From NCBI GenBank assembly GCA_014656015.1, contig BNBP01000003.1, positions 124,001 to 188,000 of the forward strand: a stretch of 64,000 nucleotides of DNA, read 5' to 3'. Position 1 is the stretch's first letter. Every line of letters begins with the position of its first letter. This document shows positions 42,501-50,866 of this stretch, in pieces. The notes beneath the pieces were generated by a model. It was not told the DNA's origin, searched no databases, and saw nothing but the letters and a program-made list of their open reading frames with translations. The translations under genes and the position numbers were made by a program. The DNA comes from Streptomyces griseoaurantiacus. GTDB taxonomy: Bacteria; Actinomycetota; Actinomycetes; Streptomycetales; Streptomycetaceae.

Positions 42501-42733
42501 TGGGTGTGGGGACGCCCGGGACGTACGTCGAGCACGAGGAACTCGTCGTGGACGGCCTCGCCCTCGACTGGCGCCGGACGCGGGACGGGGTGGTGCACGC
42601 GGCGACGCTGGAGGGCGTCGCGGCGGGGCTGGCCTGGGCGGCGGGGCAGTGGCCCCGGCGCTTCGAGGTGGCCGCGCTCCTCGAGGACCCCTCCCGCACG
42701 GAGGAGCTGGCCCGCGACCGCTGGTTCGACTGA
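39539..42733 (+). CDS. sacsin N-terminal-like HSP90-fold ATPase
   Basis: This 1064-residue protein has an N-terminal GHKL/HSP90-type ATPase domain resembling the sacsin repeat. The N-box is RLVVELAQNAADAAARAGV (Asn for Mg), G1 is AAANTGAPLDAAGVESL, and G2 is GRFGVGFAAVLAVSDEP. The remaining 800 residues are Ala/Leu/Glu-rich, helical and beta-mixed, with no other recognisable domain. The GTG at 39539 starts the protein; it is separated from the DUF3027 gene by 209 nt. Chaperone-like action is inferred from the fold. Confidence 0.88.
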   Translation: MSNFVRPAPEGADPFGTARLRRGVLDAWVTSPARFREDANAEEDLVLGGYRDRLVVELAQNAADAAARAGVPGRLRLTLRDGVLAAANTGAPLDAAGVESLATLRASAKRDGAPGAVGRFGVGFAAVLAVSDEPAVLGRHGGVRWSLAEARDLAGDTARHSPGLGDEIRRRDGHVPLLRLPFAAEGRAPEPYDTVVVLPLRDPAAEGLAERLLDAVDDALLLALPGLEEVVVEVGETAPRTLRRTTEGGEGAHTLIEDSRPGAEGSGPGVTRWRTATAHGPLDPALLADRPVEERLRPHWSVTWAVPVDAGGGPARPRTSPVVHAPTPSEEPLGVPALLIASLPLDSTRRHAAPGPLTDFLVERAAEAYTELLAGWRPVGEGVLGLVPGPLGKGELDGALRRAILDRLPRTAFLPPAHPPRTDAADASGASGASEEESDTLPEALRPREAEVVEGAGADTVRVLAEVLTGLLPAGLERRVELRTLGVARVPLTEAVDRLAGLEKDPGWWRRLYDSLAGVDPDRLTGLPVPLADGRTVIGPRQVLLPTADGPAVDPESLARLGLKVAHPEAAHPLLEKLGALPATPRAVLTTPQVRAAVAASLDEEAPGWDEDALDAEELADTVLALVRDAGLEPGEEPWLGALALPDEEGELAPAGELVLPGSDFAAVMREDELALVDAELAERWGERPLAACGVLAGFQLVRATDVVLDPDELEPREGDFTEPDDAGLLDAVDVWCEDVLDRLPEGPVPPVATEIVAVRDLDLVEDDHWPEALALLARPPLRDALTQPVRVLLPDGTHELVRPYTAWWLRGHPVLAGRRPAGLRAAGGDPLLHGLYDEADASGFEDEQVLRALGVRTSVAALLDEPGGAAELLDRLADPDRPVTAGQLHGLYGALAELDPERVTLPDELRAVVDGEVVVVDAAEAVVVDSPDLLPFTAGVPLLPVRPALAAELAELFQVRRLSESVTGEVGSEGTEHEVPASVRVLLGVGTPGTYVEHEELVVDGLALDWRRTRDGVVHAATLEGVAAGLAWAAGQWPRRFEVAALLEDPSRTEELARDRWFD

Positions 42734-42927
42734 GCGGGCCGGGCGGGAACGCCCCTGGCAGCGGGCGTCTCACGACGATCTTTGCAATGCGTGCGCAAAA
42801 TCTTCACCCGGCGTGCAACCGTTCGACCCGCTGGTGAATCTGATCAGCGAGTCAACAGGCTCACGTCAACTCCGGGCCCCCATGTGACGCCACCGTGGGG
42901 CCCCCTTTCTCCACTTGGGGAAACAGC

Positions 42928-43848
42928 ATGCGCATACGTGCCACCGTGGCCGCCGTCTCCGGCGCCCTGGCTCTCTCCGCCTTCGCCGTTCCGGCCGCGC
43001 ACGCCGACGGCCACCCGGCCACGCCCGACCACGCGGCCGCCGCGAAGGTCCTCAAGGCCGGGCAGGGCAAGGTCTCCGTGCGTACCGGTACCTCCGGCAA
43101 CCCGTACGCCCTGAACGCCACCTTCTCCAGCGTGGTCGTCAACAAGGGCAAGGCGATCGTCGCCGGCACCTCCAAGAAGGTCAGCGTGCCGGTCACGTTC
43201 ACCCTCACCCACGGCACGAACGTCGACGTCACCGCCGAGGACTTCTTCGCCGGTGTCGACCTGTACCGCGGCACCAGCTACGCCGACTCCGACTACGACC
43301 TCTCCGGCGACGAGCCGGCGGTCTGCAAGGTCTCCTCGGCCACGGTCGCCAAGTGCAGCCAGACGATCGTCATCGCCCCGGCCGAGGACCTGCTCAACGA
43401 GGACGCCGGCAAGTGGAAGGCGGCCGCCTTCGCCGTCGCGTACAACGGCCAGGACCCCTTCGACGAGAACCTGGACGAGAGCAAGATCGGCGTCGCGGTG
43501 AAGGACGGCTTCGCCGCCCCGAACCTCCAGCGCTACTCCAAGCTCACCGTCAACGCCTCGCCGGAGCCGGTGAAGAAGGGCAAGACCATCACGGTCACCG
43601 GCACCCTGAGCCGTGCCAACTGGGACACCGGGACGTACGCGGGCTACACGGTCCAGTCCGTGAAGCTCCAGTTCAAGAAGAAGGGCAGCAGCTCCTACAG
43701 CACCCTGAAGACCATCAAGTCCGGCAGCAAGGGCGCCCTGAAGACCACCGTCAAGGCCTCCGCCGACGGCACCTTCCGCTACAGCTTCGCCGGCACCTCG
43801 ACGACCCCCGCGGTCAGCTCCTCGGGCGACTTCGTCGACGTGAAGTGA
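42928..43848 (+). CDS. secreted protein of unknown function
   Basis: This 306-residue exported protein has a basic start (MRIRATVAAVSGALALSAFA) and a cleavage region at AAHADG, giving a signal peptide of about 27 residues. The mature protein is rich in Thr, Ser, Lys and Val, with two beta-sandwich-like halves: NKGKAIVAGTSKKVSVPVTF and SKLTVNASPEPVKKGKTITV. The second resembles calcium-independent surface Ig-like repeats. One cysteine pair is visible (AVCKVSSATVAKC). A GGGGAAA site precedes the ATG. The 3' end overlaps the convergent P-type ATPase by 35 nt. Confidence 0.85.
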   Translation: MRIRATVAAVSGALALSAFAVPAAHADGHPATPDHAAAAKVLKAGQGKVSVRTGTSGNPYALNATFSSVVVNKGKAIVAGTSKKVSVPVTFTLTHGTNVDVTAEDFFAGVDLYRGTSYADSDYDLSGDEPAVCKVSSATVAKCSQTIVIAPAEDLLNEDAGKWKAAAFAVAYNGQDPFDENLDESKIGVAVKDGFAAPNLQRYSKLTVNASPEPVKKGKTITVTGTLSRANWDTGTYAGYTVQSVKLQFKKKGSSSYSTLKTIKSGSKGALKTTVKASADGTFRYSFAGTSTTPAVSSSGDFVDVK

Positions 43849-46336
43849 CGGCGCGTGCGGCAGCCGCACGTGCCATGAGCGACTGACGCACGCCGGCGGG
43901 CAGTCGTGACACGGGGCCCCCGTGCGTTCCCTCCCCGGGACCGCGCGGGAGCCCCGCGCGGTCCACCCGCCGCCAGCCCAGCTCCAGCACGGCCGAGGCG
44001 AGGACCGCGATGCCGACCGCCGTCCACGGCATCTCCAGGCCGACCAGTCGCAGCGCGAAGAAGTCCTGCAGCCACGGCACCGCCAGCACCACCAGGAACG
44101 CCGCCCCCATCGTGGCCACCAGCAGCACGCGCCACCAGGTGTAGGGGCGGGCGATGATCGCGAGCACCCAGAGCGAGATCAGGAACAGCGTGAGCGTGGC
44201 CGCGCTGGTCTCCGCCTCCAGGGCGCCGGCCCCGCTGTAGTGCTCCCGGGCGAGCAGATACGTGGCGAAGGTGGCGAGCGCTGCCACCACCCCGCCCGGG
44301 ACCGCGTACCGCATCACGCGCCGCACGAAGTGCGGCCGGGCCCGTTCCGTGTTGGGGGCCAGCGCCAGGAAGAACGCCGGCACGCCGATCGTGAGGGTGG
44401 ACAGCAGCGTCAGGTGCCGGGGCAGGAAGGGGTACTCCACCCGCGCGCACACCACGAGCACCGCGAGCAGCACCGAGTAGACGGTCTTGACCAGGAACAG
44501 CGTGGCGACGCGGGTGATGTTGCCGATGACCCGGCGGCCCTCGGCGACCACCGAGGGCAGGGTCGCGAAGCTGTTGTCGAGCAGCACGATCTGCGCGACC
44601 GCCCGGGTGGCCTCCGAGCCCGAGCCCATCGAGACGCCGATGTCGGCGTCCTTGAGCGCCAGCACGTCGTTGACGCCGTCGCCCGTCATGGCGACGGTGT
44701 GACCCTCGGACTGCAGGGCGCCGACCATGTCCCGCTTCTGCCGGGGGGTGACCCGCCCGAAGACGGTGGCGCCGTCGAGCGCCTTCGCCATCTCCGCCCG
44801 GTCCTCGGGCAGCTCGCGGGCGTCCAGCGCCTCCCCGGTGATGCCGAGCTTTCCGGCCACCGCGCCCACCGAGACCGCGTTGTCGCCGGAGATCACCTTG
44901 GCGTGCACGTCCTGCCGGGCGAAGTAGCGCAGGGTGTCGGCGGCGTCCGGGCGCAGCCGCTGCTCCAGCACGACCAGCGCGGCCGGCCGCACGCCCACCG
45001 CCACCTCCGGGTCGTCGAGCGCGCGGTCGGTGCGGGCCAGCAGCAGTACCCGCAGCCCCTGCTCGTTGAGCCGGACGGTCTCGGCGAGGGCCGGGTCGTC
45101 GGGACCGAGCAGCACGTCGGGGGCGCCGAGGAGCCAGGTGCCGGTGGCACCGTCCGGCTCCTCGAAGCCGGCGCCGCTGTACTTGCGGGCGGAGGAGAAG
45201 GGCAGGGCGGCGGTGCCGCGCCATCCGGCGCTGTCCGGGTAGGCGTCGATGATCGCCTGGAGCGAGGCGTTGGGGCGCGGGTCGGAGGCGCCGAGCGCGC
45301 CCAGCACCGTGCGCAGGTACGTCTCGTCGGCGCCCTGCAGCGGCCGCAGCTCGGTGACGTCCATGCCGCCCTCGGTGAGGGTGCCGGTCTTGTCCAGGCA
45401 GACGGTGTCCACGCGGGCCAGCCCCTCGATCGCGGGCAGCTCCTGCACGAGGACCTGCTTGCGGCCGAGCCGGATCACGCCGATCGCGAAGGCGACGGAG
45501 GTGAGCAGCACCAGGCCCTCGGGGACCATCGGCACGATCCCGCCGACCGTGCGGGCGACGGAGTCCTTGAAGCCGTGCTCCTTGACCACGAGCTGGCTGA
45601 CGACCAGGCCGAGCGCGGTCGGCACCATCATCCAGGTCACGTACTTGAGGATCGTCGAGATGCCGCTGCGCAGCTCGGAGTGGACCAGCGTGAACCGGGA
45701 GGCCTCCTCGGCGAGCTGGGCGGCGTACGCCTCCCGGCCGACCCGGGTGGCGCGGAACGCGCCGCCGCCCGCGACGACGAAGCTGCCCGACATCACCGGG
45801 TCGCCGGGCCGTTTGACGACGGGGTCGGCCTCGCCGGTCAGCAGCGACTCGTCGATCTCCAGACCGTCGGTCTCCACGCAGACGCCGTCGACCACGACCT
45901 TGTCGCCGGGGCCGATCTCCAGCACGTCGTCCAGCACGATCTCCGAGGTGGCGACCTCGGTGGTCCGTCCCTCGCGGCGCACCACCGGGCGGGCCTCGCC
46001 GATCACCGCGAGCGAGTCCAGGGTCTTCTTGGCCCGCCACTCCTGGACGATCCCGATGCCGGTGTTGGCGAGGATCACATAGCCGAACAGGCTGTCCTGC
46101 ACGGGCGCGACGAACAGCATGATCAGCCAGAGCAGACCGATGATCGCGTTGAACCGGGTGAGGACGTTGGCGCGGACGATCTCGCCGAGGGTCCGGCTGC
46201 TGCGCACCGGGACGTCGTTGACCGCACCGCGCGCGAGGCGTTCCGCGACCTCGGCGGCCGTCAGCCCCCGGGCGTCTCCGGGCGGCGGTACGGGGTGCCC
46301 GGGGTCGAGTTCGGCGCCCGCCTCGATGTCGGTCAT
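43814..46336 (-). CDS. P-type (HAD-IC) cation-transporting ATPase
   Basis: This 840-residue P-type ATPase pumps a cation across the membrane using ATP. The phosphorylation motif is VCLDKTGTLTEGG, the hinge motif is AMTGDGVNDVLALKDADIGV, and the actuator loop is ESLLTGEADPVV. The membrane-4 motif is MVPEGLVLLTSVAF, the form found in P2/P3-like (PEGL) ATPases rather than CPx heavy-metal pumps. Ten transmembrane helices can be placed. The last residues form a basic tail extending antisense into the secreted-protein gene. The ion is unknown. Confidence 0.92.
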   Translation of the reverse strand: MTDIEAGAELDPGHPVPPPGDARGLTAAEVAERLARGAVNDVPVRSSRTLGEIVRANVLTRFNAIIGLLWLIMLFVAPVQDSLFGYVILANTGIGIVQEWRAKKTLDSLAVIGEARPVVRREGRTTEVATSEIVLDDVLEIGPGDKVVVDGVCVETDGLEIDESLLTGEADPVVKRPGDPVMSGSFVVAGGGAFRATRVGREAYAAQLAEEASRFTLVHSELRSGISTILKYVTWMMVPTALGLVVSQLVVKEHGFKDSVARTVGGIVPMVPEGLVLLTSVAFAIGVIRLGRKQVLVQELPAIEGLARVDTVCLDKTGTLTEGGMDVTELRPLQGADETYLRTVLGALGASDPRPNASLQAIIDAYPDSAGWRGTAALPFSSARKYSGAGFEEPDGATGTWLLGAPDVLLGPDDPALAETVRLNEQGLRVLLLARTDRALDDPEVAVGVRPAALVVLEQRLRPDAADTLRYFARQDVHAKVISGDNAVSVGAVAGKLGITGEALDARELPEDRAEMAKALDGATVFGRVTPRQKRDMVGALQSEGHTVAMTGDGVNDVLALKDADIGVSMGSGSEATRAVAQIVLLDNSFATLPSVVAEGRRVIGNITRVATLFLVKTVYSVLLAVLVVCARVEYPFLPRHLTLLSTLTIGVPAFFLALAPNTERARPHFVRRVMRYAVPGGVVAALATFATYLLAREHYSGAGALEAETSAATLTLFLISLWVLAIIARPYTWWRVLLVATMGAAFLVVLAVPWLQDFFALRLVGLEMPWTAVGIAVLASAVLELGWRRVDRAGLPRGPGEGTHGGPVSRLPAGVRQSLMARAAAARAVTSRRRSRPRS

Positions 46337-46469
46337 GTCTTCGACGGTACGTGCGGGCCGGTGTGTTCACCTCCGCACCGGGTGACAAATCCGACCTGGG
46401 AAGGAGTGCGGGGGCGGGCGCTCTCGTGCGGTGGTTGCAGACGGGGCCGCCCCGCCCGGTACCGCGGGC

Positions 46470-46760
46470 TCAGTCCGTGTCGGCGCCGGCCTCCGTGGGG
46501 GCGGCTTCCGCCCTGCGGGCCGCGTCGCGCTTGATCGCTGCGTCCCGCCGGCGCACGTACCAGACGCCGATCAGCCCGAGACCGCCCCCGGCCAGGCACG
46601 TCCACACCCACCAGGTGTGCCCGTGGTCGTCGAACCAGCCGTAGAACGGGAGCTGCACCAGGAAGAGGACGAACCAGAGGATCGTGCCGCCGGTGATGGT
46701 GGCGACCACGGGCCCCTCCAGGGGCTCGGGCGCCTCGTGCTGGGGAGTCCACTTCGCCAT
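46470..46760 (-). CDS. DUF2530 family membrane protein
   Basis: This 96-residue protein begins MAKWTPQHEAPEPLEGPVVA. It has two transmembrane helices: TITGGTILWFVLFLVQLPFY and WWVWTCLAGGGLGLIGVWYV. A charged coiled tail rich in Arg and Ala follows. This matches DUF2530. The ATG at 46760 is preferred over a GTG 6 nt upstream. It is convergent with nothing nearby and diverges from the permease gene. Confidence 0.82.
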   Translation of the reverse strand: MAKWTPQHEAPEPLEGPVVATITGGTILWFVLFLVQLPFYGWFDDHGHTWWVWTCLAGGGLGLIGVWYVRRRDAAIKRDAARRAEAAPTEAGADTD

Positions 46761-46876
46761 GCGCACAGCTTACGAGGCCGGGAGGGCGGGGATCGGCCCG
46801 GAGCGGAGGCGGGAGCCGGGGCGCGGTCTACGCGCGGAGATAGCCTTTTACCCTTCATATGTTCATACTGAAACTG

Positions 46877-46906
46877 TTGACGCTTGGCTGTATCTGCTCG
46901 TACGAA
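46877..46906 (+). promoter_or_regulatory. promoter of the NCS2 permease gene, long leader
   Basis: TTGACG (46877-46882) and TACGAA (46901-46906) are spaced 18 nt apart. TTCATA occurs twice just upstream (46855-46868), next to TTCATACTGAA, and may be an operator. The leader is then about 135 nt and very G/C-rich, with possible hairpins. Confidence 0.45.
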
Positions 46907-47047
46907 CCTCCAAAGAGACTCCCGGGGTTTCCCCCCGGGGCGGCTCCGCCCGGGGTGACGTACACCGTTCCCGGGGAACCCGGGGCGGCGCAGTCCGGCG
47001 CGAACCGCACGCTCCCCCTCCCCGAACCCGCATCCCCTGAGGTCCGC

Positions 47048-48490
47048 ATGTCCACCTCGGCTCCCGCCAAGGTCCCCGCCCCCGGGCAGCCCCCCGCCGG
47101 CGGCGCCCTCGACCGCTACTTCCGGATCTCCGAGCGCGGCAGCACCCTGCCCCGCGAGATCCGCGGCGGCGTCGCCACCTTCTTCGCGATGGCCTACATC
47201 ATCGTGCTGAACCCGATCATCCTGAGCGGCGCGAAGGACATGTACGGGCACCAGCTCGACTACGGGCAGCTCGTCACCGCCACCGCCGTCACCGCCGCGT
47301 TCACCACGCTGCTCATGGGCGTCATCGGCAACGTCCCGATCGCGCTGGCGGCCGGCCTCGGCGTCAACACCGTCGTCGCCCTCCAGCTCGCCCCCCGCAT
47401 GTCCTGGCCGGACGCGATGGGCATGGTGGTGCTGGCCGGTTTCGTGGTGATGCTGCTGGTCGCCACGGGGCTGCGGGAACGCGTGATGAACGCCGTGCCG
47501 CTCGGGCTGCGCAAGGGCATCTCGATCGGCATCGGCCTGTTCATCATGATCATCGGCCTGGTCGACTCCGGCTTCGTCAGCCGCATCCCGGACGCGGCCC
47601 ACACCACCGTGCCGCTCCAGCTCGGGGCGGACGGTCACCTCAACGGCTGGCCGGTGCTGATCTTCGTCCTCGGGGCGCTGCTCACCCTCGCGCTGATCGT
47701 GCGCAAGGTGCCCGGCGCGATCCTGATCTCGATCGTCGCGATGACCGTGCTCGCGCTGATCGTCAACGCCACCGCCACGATCCCCTCCTGGGGCCTGACC
47801 ACCCCGAAGTGGCCCGGTAACCCGGTGGCCACCCCCGACTTCGGGCTGCTCGGCAAGGTCAGCCTGTTCGGCGGCTTCGACAAGGTCGGCGTGCTGACCG
47901 GCGTCCTGTTCGTCTTCACCGTGCTGCTGTCGTGCTTCTTCGACGCGATGGGCACGATCATGGGCATCGGCGACGAGGCCAAACTGACCGACGCCGAGGG
48001 CCAGATGCCCGGCATCAACAAGGTCCTCTTCGTGGACGGCATCGCGGTCGCCGCGGGCGGCGCCAGCTCCTCCTCGGCCACCACCTGCTTCGTGGAGTCC
48101 ACGGCGGGCGTCGGCGAGGGCGCGCGCACCGGCTTCGCCAACGTCGTCACCGGCCTGCTCTTCGCGGCCGCGCTCTTCCTCACCCCGGTCGCCACGATGG
48201 TGCCGTCCCAGGCGGCCACCCCCGCGCTGGTCGCGGTGGGCTTCCTGATCCTGTCCCACTCGATCCGGGACATCGACTGGGCGGACTACACGATCGCCAT
48301 CCCGGCCTTCGTGACGATGCTGATGATGCCGTTCACGTACTCCATCACCAACGGCATCGGCATGGGCTTCCTCACCTTCGTGGTGCTGCGCCTGGCCGCG
48401 GGCCGGGGCCGTGAGGTGCCGGTGGCGCTGTACGTGGTCGCGGCGGTCTTCGGCTTCTACTACCTGATGCCGGCGCTGGGTCTGACCTGA
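47048..48490 (+). CDS. NCS2 family purine permease
   Basis: This 480-residue permease belongs to the NCS2 (guanine/hypoxanthine, PbuG/AzgA-type) group and imports purine bases with protons. About 12 to 14 transmembrane segments are visible. Family motifs are ATFFAMAYIIVLNPIILS, AALAAGLGVNTVVALQL, VFVFTVLLSCFFDAMGTIMG and AGGASSSSATTCFVESTAGV followed by GEGARTGFANVV. The ATG at 47048 has TGAGG upstream. A long leader precedes it. The 3' end overlaps the convergent ribbon-helix-helix gene by 31 nt. Confidence 0.93.
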   Translation: MSTSAPAKVPAPGQPPAGGALDRYFRISERGSTLPREIRGGVATFFAMAYIIVLNPIILSGAKDMYGHQLDYGQLVTATAVTAAFTTLLMGVIGNVPIALAAGLGVNTVVALQLAPRMSWPDAMGMVVLAGFVVMLLVATGLRERVMNAVPLGLRKGISIGIGLFIMIIGLVDSGFVSRIPDAAHTTVPLQLGADGHLNGWPVLIFVLGALLTLALIVRKVPGAILISIVAMTVLALIVNATATIPSWGLTTPKWPGNPVATPDFGLLGKVSLFGGFDKVGVLTGVLFVFTVLLSCFFDAMGTIMGIGDEAKLTDAEGQMPGINKVLFVDGIAVAAGGASSSSATTCFVESTAGVGEGARTGFANVVTGLLFAAALFLTPVATMVPSQAATPALVAVGFLILSHSIRDIDWADYTIAIPAFVTMLMMPFTYSITNGIGMGFLTFVVLRLAAGRGREVPVALYVVAAVFGFYYLMPALGLT

Positions 48491-48729
48491 TCGCCCGGCG
48501 GCTCGCCCGCCGTCTCGCGGGGCCCGGCCACGCCGGGGTCCCCCGCCTCCCCGTAGAACTCCTCCGTCCTCTCGACAGCGGCCTGGAACCGCTCGTCGAA
48601 GTCGTCGCGAACGAGCGTCCGGACCACGTAGTCCTGGACGCTCATTCCTCTTTTGGCCGCCCGGCGCCGGAGCCGATCGAGCAGTTCCCCGTCGATGCGC
48701 AGGCTGAGCACGCTGGTCCCCATGGCCAC
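48460..48729 (-). CDS. ribbon-helix-helix type small protein
   Basis: This 89-residue protein has an N-terminal ribbon-helix-helix: SVLSLRIDGELLDRLRRRAA followed by KRGMSVQDYVVRTLVRDDFD. The C-terminal half is acidic and disordered. Such proteins are antitoxin-like DNA-binding proteins; no toxin gene is adjacent here, so it may be a stand-alone regulator. The start is the GTG at 48729 or the ATG at 48723, both lacking a clear ribosome-binding site. The tail-to-tail overlap with the permease is 31 nt. Confidence 0.8.
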   Translation of the reverse strand: MAMGTSVLSLRIDGELLDRLRRRAAKRGMSVQDYVVRTLVRDDFDERFQAAVERTEEFYGEAGDPGVAGPRETAGEPPGDQVRPSAGIR

Positions 48730-48894
48730 GAGGGTGGCCGGATCCGTGGGGGTGGTGGAAGGTTTTTTGCTCCCATGTCACTCGTACGGGTGATTCGTCT
48801 CGTTCTGTTGTTTTGGCGCGGGGAGGGTGTGCGTGCGCGCCCTCGGGCCGACAGTGGCCGGAGTCACCCCGCCGGGGGTGCGCGAGGGTGGTCT

Positions 48895-48920
48895 TTAGCG
48901 AAAGTAATGAGTTACGCTAA
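48895..48920. promoter_or_regulatory. MarR operator candidate
   Basis: TTAGCG (48895-48900) and CGCTAA (48915-48920) flank an inner GTAA-TGA-GTTAC inverted repeat. The site ends 5 nt before the marR start, so it would overlap the promoter of that gene. Confidence 0.6.
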
Positions 48921-48925
48921 CGAGC

Positions 48926-49363
48926 ATGCCTGACCTCACCCAGGGCGACGACGCCGCCGCCGTGAGCGCCCTGCGCTCTTCCGTGATGCGCCTCTCGCGC
49001 CGACTCAAGCACCAGCGGGTCGACGAGTCGCTGAGCCCCACCGAGATGTCGGTGCTCGGCACCCTCGCACTGTGCGGTTCGGCCACCCCCGGCGAACTGG
49101 CCCGCAAGGAGCACGTCCAGCCGCCGTCGATGACCCGCATCGTCGCCCTGCTGGAGACGAAGGGGCTGGTCAGCCTGGAGCCGCACCCCGAGGACCGCCG
49201 CCAGAAGGTCGTCAGGCAGACCGAACGGGCCACCGTCATGCTCGAGGAGAGCCGGCGCAAGCGGAACGCCTTCCTCGCCCACCTGATCGAGGGCCTCGAC
49301 GAGGAGGAATGGGCGAGACTCCGCGCGGCCGCCCCCGTCCTGGAGAAGCTCGCCCACCTGTGA
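48926..49363 (+). CDS. MarR family transcriptional regulator
   Basis: This 145-residue regulator has a winged helix: SLSPTEMSVLGTLALCGSAT, then PGELARKEHVQPPSMTRIVA, then the wing LEPHPEDRRQKVVRQT. N- and C-terminal dimerisation helices flank it. It precedes an MFS exporter gene by 106 nt in the same direction, so it probably represses the exporter and itself through the palindrome at 48895-48920, responding to a small-molecule inducer. The start is the ATG at 48926. Confidence 0.93.
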   Translation: MPDLTQGDDAAAVSALRSSVMRLSRRLKHQRVDESLSPTEMSVLGTLALCGSATPGELARKEHVQPPSMTRIVALLETKGLVSLEPHPEDRRQKVVRQTERATVMLEESRRKRNAFLAHLIEGLDEEEWARLRAAAPVLEKLAHL

Positions 49364-49469
49364 GCCTCCCCGAGCGGCGACCGGCCCCCGCTCCCCGCAC
49401 CGTCCCCGATCCGCGCCCCACCCCCCGTGCCCCCAGTAACCGTCGCCGCGCCCGAGGAGGCGAGCCCAT

Positions 49470-50822
49470 TTGAGTTCGGGACCCGGAGCAGACTCCGCCC
49501 CCGCACCAGCCGCCCACGACACCACCCCGCCCCCCTCGCACAACGCCGCCGCGCCCCGCAAGGCGTCCATGTTCAGCTCGCTGCGCATCCGCAACTACCG
49601 CCTGTTCTTCCTGGGCCAGGTCGTCTCCAACACCGGCACCTGGATGCAGCGCATCGCCCAGGACTGGCTGGTGCTCAGCCTCACCGGCTCCTCCACCGCC
49701 GTCGGCGTGACCTCCGCCCTGCAGTTCCTGCCGATGCTGCTCTTCGGCCTGTACGGCGGCGTCCTCGTCGACCGGCTGCCCAAGCGGCCCACCCTGCTGC
49801 TCACCCAGTCCGCGATGGGCCTCGCCGGACTGGCCCTCGCCGTGCTCACCCTCTCCGGGCACGTCCAGGTGTGGCACGTGTACCTGGCCGCCTTCGCCGT
49901 CGGACTCGCCACGGTGATGGACAACCCGGCCCGGCAGACCTTCGTGCCCGAGATGGTCGGCCCGCACCAGCTCCAGAACGCCATCAGCCTCAACTCCGCC
50001 AACTTCCAGTCCGCCCGGCTGGTCGGCCCGGCCGTCGCCGGCGTGCTGATCACCGGGGTCGGCACCGGCTGGGCGTTCCTGCTCAACGGCGTCTCCTTCC
50101 TCGCGCCGATCGCCGGCCTGCTCCTCATGCGCTCCCGCGAGCTGCACGAGATCCGGCGCGCGCCGCGCGGCAAGGGCCAGCTCCGCGAGGGGCTGCGCTA
50201 CGTCGCCGTACGGCCCGAGCTGGTCTGGCCCATCGTGCTGGTCGGCTTCATCGGCACCTTCGGCTTCAACTTCCCGGTGTGGCTCTCCGCCTACGCCGAC
50301 GACGTCTTCCACGCGGGCGCCGGCGAGTACAGCCTCTTCAACACGCTGATGGCGGTCGGCTCGCTGGTCGGCGCGCTGCTCGCGGCCCGGCGCGGCACGG
50401 CCCGCCTGCGGGTGCTGATCGCGGCCGCCCTCGGCTTCGGCGTCCTGGAGGTCCTCGCCTCCGTCGCCCCGCAACTGTGGCTCTTCGCCCTGTTCATGGT
50501 GCCGATCGGCATCTTCGGCATGACGGTCAACGTCACCGCCAACACCTCCGTGCAGATGGCCACCGACCCCGAGATGCGCGGCCGGGTCATGGCCCTGTTC
50601 ATGATGGTCTTCATGGGCGGCACGCCGGTGGGCGCGCCCCTGGTCGGCTGGGTCACCGACGCCTACGGCGCACGCGTCGGCTTCGCGGCCGGCGGGGCCG
50701 TCTCGCTGGCCGCGGCGGCCACGGTCGCCCTGCTGCTGCTCCGGGTCGGCAACCAGCGGGTACGCCTGACCTGGCAGGGCGGGCCCCGGGTACGGCTGTG
50801 CCCGAGGGGCGCGGCGGTCTGA
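49470..50822 (+). CDS. MFS transporter (MFS_3/EntS-like), TTG start
   Basis: This 450-residue major facilitator has 11 to 12 transmembrane helices. The N-terminal RNYRLFFLGQVVSNTGTWMQ, then FGLYGGVLVDRLPKRPTLLL, then DNPARQTFVPEMVGPHQLQN are typical of the MFS_3 exporters related to EntS and macrolide efflux proteins. A 30-residue disordered Ala/Pro-rich N terminus precedes helix 1. The TTG at 49470 has GAGGAGG about 10 nt upstream. It follows a MarR gene and probably exports the compound sensed by it. Confidence 0.9.
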   Translation: MSSGPGADSAPAPAAHDTTPPPSHNAAAPRKASMFSSLRIRNYRLFFLGQVVSNTGTWMQRIAQDWLVLSLTGSSTAVGVTSALQFLPMLLFGLYGGVLVDRLPKRPTLLLTQSAMGLAGLALAVLTLSGHVQVWHVYLAAFAVGLATVMDNPARQTFVPEMVGPHQLQNAISLNSANFQSARLVGPAVAGVLITGVGTGWAFLLNGVSFLAPIAGLLLMRSRELHEIRRAPRGKGQLREGLRYVAVRPELVWPIVLVGFIGTFGFNFPVWLSAYADDVFHAGAGEYSLFNTLMAVGSLVGALLAARRGTARLRVLIAAALGFGVLEVLASVAPQLWLFALFMVPIGIFGMTVNVTANTSVQMATDPEMRGRVMALFMMVFMGGTPVGAPLVGWVTDAYGARVGFAAGGAVSLAAAATVALLLLRVGNQRVRLTWQGGPRVRLCPRGAAV

Positions 50823-50866
50823 GCGGTCCGCCCCGGAAGGCGGTCCCGAGGAGAGGCGGCGTCGGC

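Noticed and set aside
42790..42890. Regulatory boxes (TTTGC...GCAAA and repeated GTCAAC) before the secreted protein gene
   Set aside because: The elements are short and imperfect, and match no operator I can name; reported here only as seen.
46860..47040. Purine riboswitch in the NCS2 permease leader
   Set aside because: None of the conserved purine-aptamer core is present.
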